From: Proteobacteria bacterium UBA7447
GTDB taxonomy: Bacteria; Pseudomonadota; Gammaproteobacteria; Arenicellales; UBA868
Assembly: GCA_002477475.1 (NCBI GenBank)
Contig: DLPX01000078.1
Location: forward strand, 20,284 to 34,813
Length of the DNA: 14,530 bases
Direction: 5' to 3'
This document shows, one piece after another, positions 1-6,602 of this stretch. The notes below the pieces were generated by a model. It was not told the origin of the DNA. It saw only the letters and a program-made list of their open reading frames with translations, and did not search any database. The position numbers and the translations under genes are program-made. The stretch's first letter is position 1, and each line of letters starts with the position of its first letter.

Positions 1-435
1 CATCGGCACGATATGATTCTCCTGCCACGTAGAACCGTAGGTTCTAGCCCGTTCGTCATGTTGAATGAGCCCACGCTGGAGGGCAAGAATCAGTCCGATC
101 GCGGTATCAGCGACATCTTCAGGGCCGTATTCGGGATTATTTGAGAATGCGATGCCAGCGTTGTCGAGCGTGGAAAGATCAATCTTGTCGTAACCGACCC
201 CGTAACGAACGATGATCTGGCATTTCGCTAGATGGCGAATCGTTTGAACTCCGATCGAGGGCGTCCAAACCAGTAAGCCATCTACCTCAGACAGGGAATC
301 CTTGGAAAATTCGCGCTCGTCGCTATCAGGAAAATGAATGAAGCGCACGTTATCTCTAAACGCCTTTTTTTCTGGATCAAATGGCGGCTTGATCAGATGA
401 GTCACCCCAATAATCCACTCTCTATTTGGCTTCAT
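1..435 (-). CDS. D-isomer-specific 2-hydroxyacid dehydrogenase, N-terminal part (cut by left edge)
   Basis: An open frame runs from ATG at 435 to base 1 without a stop, giving 145 residues; the C-terminal half lies outside the window. The segment RYGVGYDKID (residues 77-86), followed by LDNAGIAFSNNP and EDVADTAIGLILAL (about 107-120), is the catalytic-domain signature of NAD-dependent D-2-hydroxyacid dehydrogenases (the phosphoglycerate/glyoxylate/lactate dehydrogenase superfamily), which interconvert 2-oxo acids and D-2-hydroxy acids. The Rossmann GxGxxG motif and the catalytic Arg/Glu/His should lie just past the left edge, so activity cannot be judged here. No strong Shine-Dalgarno sequence precedes the ATG. 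The gene is divergent from the LysR gene with 112 bp between them, which suggests it is a target of that regulator. The family is well supported; the substrate is unknown. Confidence 0.85.
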   Translation of the reverse strand, partial: MKPNREWIIGVTHLIKPPFDPEKKAFRDNVRFIHFPDSDEREFSKDSLSEVDGLLVWTPSIGVQTIRHLAKCQIIVRYGVGYDKIDLSTLDNAGIAFSNNPEYGPEDVADTAIGLILALQRGLIQHDERARTYGSTWQENHIVPM

Positions 436-485
436 GTGCTGTTCCGCGCTTGCTTCTGATCAAGGTTTGTGGGTAACTCCATTTC

Positions 486-509
486 GGTGACTAATGATAA
501 TGTAGCACC
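486..509. promoter_or_regulatory. Candidate LysR-type operator (T-N11-A dyad) in divergent intergenic region
   Basis: Between the divergent dehydrogenase and LysR genes, the arms GGTGACTA (486-493) and TAGCACC (503-509) form an inverted repeat with one extra A. Its core, CTA-N9-TAG (491-505), contains T492-N11-A504, the classic LysR-family box with dyad symmetry. The location fits autoregulation together with control of the divergent gene. This is inference from pattern and position only; no clear -35/-10 pair was found for either gene. Confidence 0.35.
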
Positions 510-547
510 GCATTGATGATTTAATCCTGCTATCCATAGAGGCCTCT

Positions 548-1447
548 TTGATTACTCTCCGGCAAGTCGATGCGTTTCGCGCAGTGATGATGACAGGCAC
601 CATCACAGGAGCAGCTGAAATGCTCGATGTATCCCAACCTGCAATCTCGAGACTTGTGAAGGACCTCGAACGTGTTTTGGGGTTTGAGTTGTTCTCGCGG
701 CAGGGACGCCAGATTACCCCTACCATCGAGGGGCGGATGTTTTTTGAGGAGGTTGAAACTAGCCATCTAGGGTTGGATCAATTAAATCAGTCCGCAATTA
801 ACATTCGCGATCATAAGGAAGGAAGCCTGCGTATCGTGACAATCCCAAGTGTGGTGACGATGTTTATCGGGCCGATACTCAAGGCTTTCAATAAGGCATA
901 TCCTCTCGTCGCGGTTTCTTTGGAGGTACAGCCAACCCAACGGGTTTTTGAGTATTTGACGTCCGGGCAGTGTGATCTTGGGCTCTCTACATTACCAATG
1001 GAGAATCCTGCCGTAGTATCTCAACCCGTACTAGCCGGACAGTCGGTTTGTATTTTTCCAAAATCGCACAAATTGCGCAGACTAAAAAGGGTGACTCCAA
1101 CGGATCTCTCCGATGAAGAGTTCATCTCCTACAAAAGTGACTCCGTCTACCGACACAAAGTAGACCGACTTTTTGCAAAGGCAAAAGTCAGAAGAAGCCT
1201 TCGCTACGAGGCTCGGACCACAGACGCAATTTGCAAGCTGGTCGCAACCGGCATTGGGGTGTCTATCGTCGGCCCATCGTTTGCCGGGCTGAAACTTGAA
1301 ACAGGAATTGAGGTGAGACCTTTTGAGCCGACCCTTCATGGTGACCTCGCCCTGCTTTATCTTCGCAACCGTGAGTCTAGCCGGTTAATTAACGCTTTCT
1401 GTGAGACAGTGATTAAGACCATTCGAGGGGGTCCTAGACTTAACTGA
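548..1447 (+). CDS. LysR-family transcriptional regulator
   Basis: The product has 299 residues, the usual LTTR length. An N-terminal winged helix-turn-helix is clear: MITLRQVDAFRAVMMTGTIT, then AAEMLDVSQPAISRLVKDLE (about 22-41) and LGFELFSRQGRQITPT (about 44-59). The remainder (about 90-290) fits the periplasmic-binding-protein-like effector domain, which normally senses a pathway metabolite. The start is TTG at 548: AGAGG lies five bases upstream, an in-frame stop lies at 503-505, and the N-terminus matches the family. It is divergent from the 2-hydroxyacid dehydrogenase and convergent with the decarboxylase operon, whose stop codon is only 2 bp away. Inference: it is the local regulator of both flanking units. 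The effector is unknown. Confidence 0.92.
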   Translation: MITLRQVDAFRAVMMTGTITGAAEMLDVSQPAISRLVKDLERVLGFELFSRQGRQITPTIEGRMFFEEVETSHLGLDQLNQSAINIRDHKEGSLRIVTIPSVVTMFIGPILKAFNKAYPLVAVSLEVQPTQRVFEYLTSGQCDLGLSTLPMENPAVVSQPVLAGQSVCIFPKSHKLRRLKRVTPTDLSDEEFISYKSDSVYRHKVDRLFAKAKVRRSLRYEARTTDAICKLVATGIGVSIVGPSFAGLKLETGIEVRPFEPTLHGDLALLYLRNRESSRLINAFCETVIKTIRGGPRLN

Positions 1448-1449
1448 AG

Positions 1450-2028
1450 TTATCCGGTTTGGCGAACAGCCAAAGCAGATCTAAAGCGCTCTCGCGCCGC
1501 TTCGCTATGAATTGCCGGATAGTCACGCGGATACGGCTTTCCCGCCTCGAGTTTCAAATCCACGAGGATAGGGCCGGAACTCTCCAGAATATCCGGCAGG
1601 CTTCTAGCCCACGAATCAAGATCGCAGAAGGTGTGCGCCTCGCGATACCCCGCCGCCAGCGCCATGCTTGCGAAGTCGACCTCGGCCCCTCCTGGCACAG
1701 GAAACTCTCCGTTGACCTCATAGATGCCGTTCTGGCAAACGATGTGCAAAAAGTTGCACGGACCCTGATGCCCGATGGTCACAAGCGATCCAAGGTTCAT
1801 TAACAGACTGCCATCACCATCAAGAACGACGATCTGCTCCTTCGGGCATGCCAGCGCCAGTCCCAGCGCATGGCTGGAGCCTTGCCCCATCGCCCCCGTA
1901 CAAAGATAGTTTAATGGATGAGGACGAATTGCCATCCAGTCGAAAGCCGCCTGATATACCGGGACGACAATCCCATCCGGGTAGTGTTGGGCCAACACTT
2001 TCAGAGCCTGATCACGCTTCATAGTCAT
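1450..2028 (-). CDS. Thiamine-diphosphate decarboxylase, beta (PP-domain) subunit, sulfopyruvate/phosphonopyruvate decarboxylase type
   Basis: The 192-residue protein carries the TPP pyrophosphate/Mg-binding motif: GDG at 71-73 within LDGDGSLLMNLGSLVTIG, closed by QN at 99-100 before GIYE. LCTGAMGQGSSHALGLALA (about 42-60) is the usual helix-capping segment of this domain. The length and the LLMNLGSL signature match the beta (ComE-like) half of split sulfopyruvate/phosphonopyruvate decarboxylases, which remove CO2 from a 3-substituted pyruvate to give an aldehyde. The start overlaps the alpha stop by 17 bp, after GGGGA about six bases upstream, implying translational coupling. The N-terminal stretch that normally reads like TxxGxxSRE is instead VPVYQAAFDW, so the substrate may differ from characterised enzymes. 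ATG at 2022 is an alternative start. Family certain, substrate not. Confidence 0.85.
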   Translation of the reverse strand: MTMKRDQALKVLAQHYPDGIVVPVYQAAFDWMAIRPHPLNYLCTGAMGQGSSHALGLALACPKEQIVVLDGDGSLLMNLGSLVTIGHQGPCNFLHIVCQNGIYEVNGEFPVPGGAEVDFASMALAAGYREAHTFCDLDSWARSLPDILESSGPILVDLKLEAGKPYPRDYPAIHSEAARERFRSALAVRQTG

Positions 2029-2536
2029 CCGGTTTCCCCATTCGAGGGATCAGAAAAACCAATGGCTGTGGCGCCGAATAGGCCGAATCGATTGCTTTCG
2101 ATATAGCCGAGGAATCCGAGTCATCGTTAAGAACCAAATATCGGATATCCATCGCTTTAAGAATGGGCTCAACGATACGTACACCGTTTTGCGCAGACTC
2201 ACTCGGCGACCGATCCTCTTCGAGACCTTGAAGACCGATCATCATTACTATAGGTAACTGATAGTCCATCCCCATAACGCGTATTGCGTTGATCGAGTCC
2301 AAAAACCCCGTATGCTGCATCAAGAGTATGGCACGCTTGCCTGCATAAGAGAGGCCTGCACAGATCGAGACACCCTCATCTTCCTTGCAGACATTGACCA
2401 ATCTAAAGTTACTCTCTCTGGCAATCGGCCAAAGAAGTTCATCGCAAGTGACGATGTCCGGCAACGCCACCACAAACTCGACGTGGGCTTCGTGCAGAGC
2501 CGCCTGGATATTCATTCCCCGAAGCGGCTCACCCAT
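2012..2536 (-). CDS. Thiamine-diphosphate decarboxylase, alpha (PYR-domain) subunit, sulfopyruvate/phosphonopyruvate decarboxylase type
   Basis: The 174-residue protein matches the pyrimidine-binding half of split TPP decarboxylases (ComD-like). Family landmarks are FVVALPD (21-27), CKEDEGVSICAGLSYAG (50-66), where E54 is in the place of the Glu that activates the TPP pyrimidine, LLMQHTGFLDSINAI (71-85), and YQLPIVMMIGLQG (92-104). It should pair with the beta subunit encoded directly downstream; the active site forms at the interface. The open frame extends upstream to 2719, but that part is aminotransferase shadow. I prefer ATG at 2536, which overlaps the aminotransferase stop by 8 bp and has GTAAGG before it. 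ATG at 2551 or 2515 (the latter after GGGGA) is also possible. Order and overlaps indicate coupled translation. Confidence 0.83.
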   Translation of the reverse strand: MGEPLRGMNIQAALHEAHVEFVVALPDIVTCDELLWPIARESNFRLVNVCKEDEGVSICAGLSYAGKRAILLMQHTGFLDSINAIRVMGMDYQLPIVMMIGLQGLEEDRSPSESAQNGVRIVEPILKAMDIRYLVLNDDSDSSAISKAIDSAYSAPQPLVFLIPRMGKPDDYEA

Positions 2537-3623
2537 TTGCCTTACACCCATTCTCGAGGACTGCAATGCAACCGAGCATTTCCTCTTCGGTGCCCAACGT
2601 GAAGCGGACACACCTGGCAAACTCTCCACCCGCAAACCGCCGCGTGTAGATATCGTTGGCTTCAAGCGACTGATGGACACGAACTGCTTGGTCTGGTTCG
2701 GCAAAGCGGGCCAGAACAAAGTTGGTCTGACTCGGAATCACTTCAAACCCTAAACTTTTGAGCGCATCAGAAAACATTTCCCGAATACGGTGATTCTCCC
2801 CAACGACCCTTTCAAAATGATCACGATCTTCAAGAGCCGCCTCACACGCCGCCAGGGCTGGAACTGATATTGGAAAAGTGATCCCAATTCGCCTCAAGGT
2901 ATCGATAACTTCCTCCGGTCCACAGGCCCAACCCACCCTGAGACCAGCCAAGCCAAACACCTTCGAAAAGGTTCGGGTCATTACGACATTCGTGGAGGAT
3001 TTAATTAGTGCTAGTGGATTCTCATAGTCTGTGGCGCTGACGTATTCGGTATAGGCAGAGTCGAGCACCAATAGAATTTCAGGGCTAAGGCGCCCATGAA
3101 GACGGCGAACTTCGCCGCCGCTTAGGTAACTCCCCGCTGGATTATCCGGATTGGCCAACATTACGATACGGGTGCGCTCGGTTACACATTGGAGGATCGC
3201 ATCCACATCGGCTGTGAAATCCTGATCTGCCGCACTTACAGGTACTGCGTCATTGGCATAGGCGTAGTTTGGGATTTTCGGATATCCGTGAGCAGAATGA
3301 ATGAGTTCGTCACCTGGCGAGAGGTAAGCCCGCGCCAAGCGCGCCAACAGGTCGTCCGAACCAAACCCACAGCAGATGGTTTCAGAGTCAATGCCATATC
3401 TAACGCCGATAGCAGCTGCGAGCCGCGCGACCCCGTCGTCCGGATACCGCTCCACGGTACTCGCGCTCCGCATGATCGCTTCCTGGGCCATTTGGCCAGG
3501 GCCATAAACACTTTCATTTGAAGCGAGAAAGATACCGGTTGACGCAGCGTCTTCTGAAGGCGCTACCATGTGGCCACGAATACTGCTTATCCCAGGCCGC
3601 GGGACGGGTCGTCCTGCTGCCAC
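2529..3623 (-). CDS. HisC-like PLP-dependent class I/II aminotransferase
   Basis: The 364-residue, full-length fold-type I aminotransferase is closest in pattern to histidinol-phosphate aminotransferases. Visible landmarks are PRPGISSIRG (8-17), LASNES (33-38), GFGSDDLL (86-93), ANPDNP (157-162, with N161 expected to contact the PLP ring), DSAYTEY (188-194), the PLP lysine K221 in TRTFSKVFGLAGLRVGW (R229 conserved), and R340 in VRFTLGTEEEM, expected to bind the substrate carboxylate. The start is GTG at 3623, two bases after the Rieske stop; it is chosen because the PRPG segment lies upstream of the next Met (residue 19). No his genes are nearby. Sitting between an oxygenase and a decarboxylase, it more likely interconverts a pathway amino acid and 2-oxo acid than makes histidine. 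The substrate is unknown. Confidence 0.88.
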   Translation of the reverse strand: MAAGRPVPRPGISSIRGHMVAPSEDAASTGIFLASNESVYGPGQMAQEAIMRSASTVERYPDDGVARLAAAIGVRYGIDSETICCGFGSDDLLARLARAYLSPGDELIHSAHGYPKIPNYAYANDAVPVSAADQDFTADVDAILQCVTERTRIVMLANPDNPAGSYLSGGEVRRLHGRLSPEILLVLDSAYTEYVSATDYENPLALIKSSTNVVMTRTFSKVFGLAGLRVGWACGPEEVIDTLRRIGITFPISVPALAACEAALEDRDHFERVVGENHRIREMFSDALKSLGFEVIPSQTNFVLARFAEPDQAVRVHQSLEANDIYTRRFAGGEFARCVRFTLGTEEEMLGCIAVLENGCKANG

Positions 3624-3625
3624 GA

Positions 3626-4996
3626 TCAGTCTTTGGCTCCCGTCAATGCTTCATCCCCGAAATGCTTGCGAATCTCGTGCGCGATGAAGTCCCGACGATC
3701 GTCTTCTTCGTATTGGTCCGCGGCAAAATATATCCGGGCGACCTCGCTCTGAGCATGACGCATTAATCCGTTATCGTCCGATGAATCTTCAGGCAGTCGA
3801 AGGACTGTGTCGCCACCGTAGGTGTGAAACGGCGAATCTTCGGAACCGACAGGATGCGAGACCGCTTTTCCGCGCTGGACAGCCCGAATATCCTTTTTCA
3901 GTTTGGTGCGAAGCAGAGAAACGCCTTCATCAGTGGTTCCAAGATATTCTCGCTGATGGATATTTATTGGACCTTGACTGGTCCACGCTTCCCAGTCTCC
4001 AGGACTTTCTAAGCGTTCTTTCTCTGTCCGGTGTGCAGTCTGTCCATAAAAATCTACCTTCTCCCAACCGACCCCAGTCTTGTCTCCCTGACGAAGCACC
4101 TCATCGGCATCGTTGAAGTGGCGCCAACCGAATTTACGGCTGTTCGTATCATCTATGGGGGTAACCCATTTAGTAAGACTGGTTCTCCCAAACACTTTTG
4201 GCCCATCAAGCTTCTGGAACATGCCCCCGTTCTGCGCCATGGTTGGCGTGATGTGATCGTGGAAACGCATCATGATGAGATCACCCTGCCGCCGGCAGTG
4301 GCTATACACAAAGCCTTCTGGGCGCTTGAAGTACTCCACCACGGGAAGTGCCACAAAGTGCTCCAATCCCGGAAATTGCGGCCCGTTCACTCGGCCGTGC
4401 AGAAACACACTATGAAAGGGATCCATGGAGTTTTCGCTCTCCTGCAGCCAGTTACAGGGCGAATGGATCGAATAGGGGATCATCTCGTGGCCATCAATAT
4501 TAAAACTATCAAGGATCGGAAATGACGGCTTTTTGTCAGGAGGCCCCATGTACGCAAACACAAGCCCCTTGAACTCCCGAACCGGGTAGGCTCCGTGACA
4601 AATCTTATCTTTAATGGTGCTTTCGGCCGGCTCGCCGGGCGTATCCAAAATGTTTCCGTCGACGTCGAACTGCCAGCCGTGATAAGCGCAACGAATTCCA
4701 TTTTGCTCAATCCTGCCGTACTCGAGAGACATTCGGCGATGAGAGCAGTGCCTATGCAAGAGTCCAATGACTCCACTGAGGTCTCGGAAGATAACGAGGT
4801 CCTCTCCCAAAATCCGAATCGGGACGGGCCGCTCGCCCAATTGCTCAGTCATCGCTACAGGGAACCAGAAACGCCGCATGTATTCACCACACGGTTGAGT
4901 CGGTCCTACGCGCGTAAGGTCAACATCGTCTTCGAGGGGGTGCCTCAGGTGATATCCCCCAAACCTCTCATTAGTCCATCGAGTCGAATCAGTCAT
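3626..4996 (-). CDS. Rieske non-heme iron oxygenase, alpha subunit (phthalate dioxygenase-like)
   Basis: The 456-residue oxygenase has an N-terminal Rieske [2Fe-2S] domain with ligands C84-x-H86 (CSH) and C103-x2-H106 (CAYH), 16 residues apart. The C-terminal catalytic domain shows the mononuclear iron motif D192-x2-H195-x4-H200 in ENSMDPFHSVFLHG, and D334 in SPGDWEAW is a likely third ligand. Enzymes of this type insert oxygen from O2 into aromatic or methyl-bearing substrates and need an electron-transfer reductase; none is encoded in this window. A strong GGGAGG lies about four bases before the ATG. It is the first gene of the minus-strand operon, with two bases to the aminotransferase GTG. 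Overall architecture and spacing suggest the phthalate 4,5-dioxygenase/O-demethylase branch, but the substrate cannot be assigned. Confidence 0.92.
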   Translation of the reverse strand: MTDSTRWTNERFGGYHLRHPLEDDVDLTRVGPTQPCGEYMRRFWFPVAMTEQLGERPVPIRILGEDLVIFRDLSGVIGLLHRHCSHRRMSLEYGRIEQNGIRCAYHGWQFDVDGNILDTPGEPAESTIKDKICHGAYPVREFKGLVFAYMGPPDKKPSFPILDSFNIDGHEMIPYSIHSPCNWLQESENSMDPFHSVFLHGRVNGPQFPGLEHFVALPVVEYFKRPEGFVYSHCRRQGDLIMMRFHDHITPTMAQNGGMFQKLDGPKVFGRTSLTKWVTPIDDTNSRKFGWRHFNDADEVLRQGDKTGVGWEKVDFYGQTAHRTEKERLESPGDWEAWTSQGPINIHQREYLGTTDEGVSLLRTKLKKDIRAVQRGKAVSHPVGSEDSPFHTYGGDTVLRLPEDSSDDNGLMRHAQSEVARIYFAADQYEEDDRRDFIAHEIRKHFGDEALTGAKD

Positions 4997-5098
4997 TTCG
5001 CCTCCCTGACTCCTTAATGTCTGTCACGCTGCTCTTCTCAACAAAACATACCCTTATATAACTTAACACTCTCATTTTTACTTTATTGTTCCAGAATT

Positions 5099-5121
5099 AT
5101 TATACACAGACGGAAGTCTGT
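5099..5121 (-). promoter_or_regulatory. Candidate promoter with palindromic operator for the Rieske operon
   Basis: Read on the minus strand, a perfect TATAAT (5104-5099) lies 1 bp downstream of the 16-bp palindrome ACAGACTTCCGTCTGT (5121-5106; 6-bp arms, 4-bp centre). The palindrome therefore fills the -35/-10 spacer. The hexamer expected at -35 with a 17-bp spacer (5127-5122) reads CACGCA, a poor match, which fits an activator-dependent or repressor-controlled promoter. Transcription would begin near 5092, leaving a leader of about 95 nt before the Rieske ATG. The palindrome could also fold as a hairpin in ispH read-through RNA, but no T tract follows it, so a terminator role is unlikely. 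Confidence 0.5.
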
Positions 5122-5178
5122 TGCGTGATCTAGCGCCGCCGGAGAGACAACTCAGTGTAGACAAGAAGCCAGCAACCG

Positions 5179-5188
5179 CCCCCCCCCC
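5179..5188. repeat. Homopolymeric C10 tract downstream of ispH
   Basis: Ten consecutive C residues (G10 on the coding strand of ispH) lie 14-23 bp after the ispH stop, inside a 205-bp non-coding spacer. They affect no reading frame here. The spacer also contains related short words: CGGAAGTCTG at 5111-5120 and CGGAAGTTCTG at 5188-5198. Otherwise 4997-5201 holds only the candidate operon promoter and leader. Confidence 0.9.
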
Positions 5189-5201
5189 GGAAGTTCTGAG
5201 C

Positions 5202-6134
5202 TTAGTGGCGAAGTTCTACTGGTAGAGAGAAGGAAACCCCTTCGTCGAGCGGAGAGGACACAGTTATGAGAGATCCCCCCAACGCTTGGAGTTCTTTAAC
5301 CACCTCATCAACGAGGATCTCGGGAGCAGATGCACCGGCAGTCAAACCGACACGATGAACACCCTCAAGCACTTTTTTATCGATATCTTCTGCGCCGTCA
5401 ACCAAAAACGCGCGGGCACCTGTTTGAGCCGCCAGTTCACGCAAACGGTTTGAGTTGGAGCTGGTTGCTGACCCCACTACGAAAACGACATCACAGCGCT
5501 CGGCAATCGCCCGAACCGCATCCTGACGATTCTGCGTGGCATAACAGATATCATCACGGCGAGGGCCTTCGATTTCGGGAAATCGCTCGCGCAATCTTTT
5601 AAGAATCTTGGCAGTATCATCGACCGATAAAGTGGTCTGGGTGACGTAGGCCAGAGGTGTTCCAGCGGGGATGTTGAGATTATCAATGTCTTCAACGGAC
5701 TCCACCAGGTGAAGCACTCCCGTGGCCTGGCCCATGGTTCCCTCGACCTCCGGATGTCCTGCATGCCCCACAAGAATGACCGTCCTGCCCTCGCGTCCGT
5801 AGCGGCTCACTTCGGTGTGCACTTTCGTGACGAGAGGGCAGGTCGCATCGAGTACGCGAAGTTCGCGACCTGCGGCGGCATTCTGGACAACCCTGGCTAC
5901 GCCATGCGCGCTGAATATCACCGTACTGTCATCTGGAATTTCTTCAAGTTCCTCAACGAACACCGCGCCCTTTTCTTTCAGGTTCCTGACGACATAGCGG
6001 TTATGAACAACCTCATGCCGCACATAAATCGGTGCGCCATAAAGCTCAAGTGCGCGCTCCACTATCTCGATCGCACGATCTACTCCCGCACAAAAACCTC
6101 GGGGATTCGCAAGTTCGATTGTGAATTCACCCAT
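5202..6134 (-). CDS. ispH: 4-hydroxy-3-methylbut-2-enyl diphosphate reductase
   Basis: IspH catalyses the last step of the MEP pathway, reducing HMBPP to IPP and DMAPP with a [4Fe-4S] cluster in the cytoplasm. The 310-residue protein shows the three cluster cysteines: C15 (NPRGFCAGVDRAI), C99 (DATCPLVTKVH) and C197 (DDICYATQNRQ). Substrate residues are also present: H44 (HEVVHNRYVV), H127 and E129 (GHAGHPEVEGTMGQ), and the TSSNSNRL and AGASAPE segments. The sequence follows E. coli IspH closely over most of its length. The start is ATG at 6134, 15 bp after the fkpB stop, with AGGA near that stop. It is the last gene of the murJ-to-ispH unit, and no convincing terminator follows it. Its product feeds the prenyl synthase encoded by ispB near the right edge. 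Confidence 0.97.
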   Translation of the reverse strand: MGEFTIELANPRGFCAGVDRAIEIVERALELYGAPIYVRHEVVHNRYVVRNLKEKGAVFVEELEEIPDDSTVIFSAHGVARVVQNAAAGRELRVLDATCPLVTKVHTEVSRYGREGRTVILVGHAGHPEVEGTMGQATGVLHLVESVEDIDNLNIPAGTPLAYVTQTTLSVDDTAKILKRLRERFPEIEGPRRDDICYATQNRQDAVRAIAERCDVVFVVGSATSSNSNRLRELAAQTGARAFLVDGAEDIDKKVLEGVHRVGLTAGASAPEILVDEVVKELQALGGSLITVSSPLDEGVSFSLPVELRH

Positions 6135-6149
6135 CAGTTTTTTGGGTCC

Positions 6150-6602
6150 TTAGGCATTTTCTCCCTCTGCCGGATCTGCGAATTCCACTAGATCCATCTC
6201 ATAGACACAGTCGCGACCGACCAAGGGGTGGTTAAAGTCCACAGTGATCTCGTTCTCAGCAACGTGGGTGACACACCCCGCCACGCCTTCGCCGTCCGGA
6301 AGAGTGAACTCCAAAAGCATCCCCGATTCTACCGCTCCGAACCCTTCGAACTTACTGCTCGACAAGGACTGGATCTTCGTTTGATCGTAGGCCCCAAAGG
6401 CTTCGTCTTCCGCCCCGATTTCTACGCTGACATGGTCTTCCATCACGCGACCCAACAGAGCGTTCTCAACGAGATGAGGCAAACTGCCCTCACCAATCAC
6501 AATCTCAACCGACGTCTGTCTAGAATCTTCGAGGATCGTCCCAGCCGCATCCAGCACTCGATACCGGACCAGGATCTTGTCATTTGCCTGCACTGATCTC
6601 AT
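6150..6602 (-). CDS. fkpB: FKBP-type peptidyl-prolyl cis-trans isomerase (SlpA/FkpB)
   Basis: The 150-residue protein is of the SlyD-like FKBP class found beside lspA and ispH in many Gammaproteobacteria. An FKBP core begins at about 9 (ILVRYRVLDAAGTILEDS). The insert-in-flap chaperone domain spans about 72-125, and the family signature VDFNHPLVGRD is at 121-131. There is no signal peptide and no His-rich tail as in SlyD, so it is a cytoplasmic proline isomerase/chaperone. The ATG follows the lspA TAG directly (TAGATG), so translation is probably coupled; a clear Shine-Dalgarno sequence is missing. A GTG three codons in would be an alternative start. Fifteen bases separate it from ispH. Confidence 0.93.
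   Translation of the reverse strand: MRSVQANDKILVRYRVLDAAGTILEDSRQTSVEIVIGEGSLPHLVENALLGRVMEDHVSVEIGAEDEAFGAYDQTKIQSLSSSKFEGFGAVESGMLLEFTLPDGEGVAGCVTHVAENEITVDFNHPLVGRDCVYEMDLVEFADPAEGENA

Noticed and set aside
2537..2719. Extended N-terminus for the TPP alpha subunit
   Set aside because: The extension lies wholly within the aminotransferase gene in another frame and lacks family sequence; the PYR domain begins after 2536.
1450..3623. Naming the operon a phosphonate, coenzyme M or sulfonate pathway
   Set aside because: No PEP mutase, phosphonatase, sulfolactate-type or transport gene is visible, and the substrate residues of these families cannot be judged by eye.
2529..3623. Calling the aminotransferase hisC of histidine synthesis
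   Set aside because: Fold and motifs are HisC-like, but no other his gene is near, and the operon context (Rieske oxygenase, TPP decarboxylase) points to another substrate.
4031..4525. A 164-codon plus-strand open frame opposite the Rieske gene
   Set aside because: It overlaps the region encoding the iron ligands on the minus strand and has no recognisable domain.
5106..5121. Intrinsic terminator of ispH
   Set aside because: The stem is only 6 bp, and no T tract follows on the minus strand; a TATAAT follows instead.
5709..6191. A 160-codon plus-strand open frame opposite ispH
   Set aside because: It is antisense to strongly conserved IspH sequence, has no recognisable motif and has no promoter or ribosome site that I could support.
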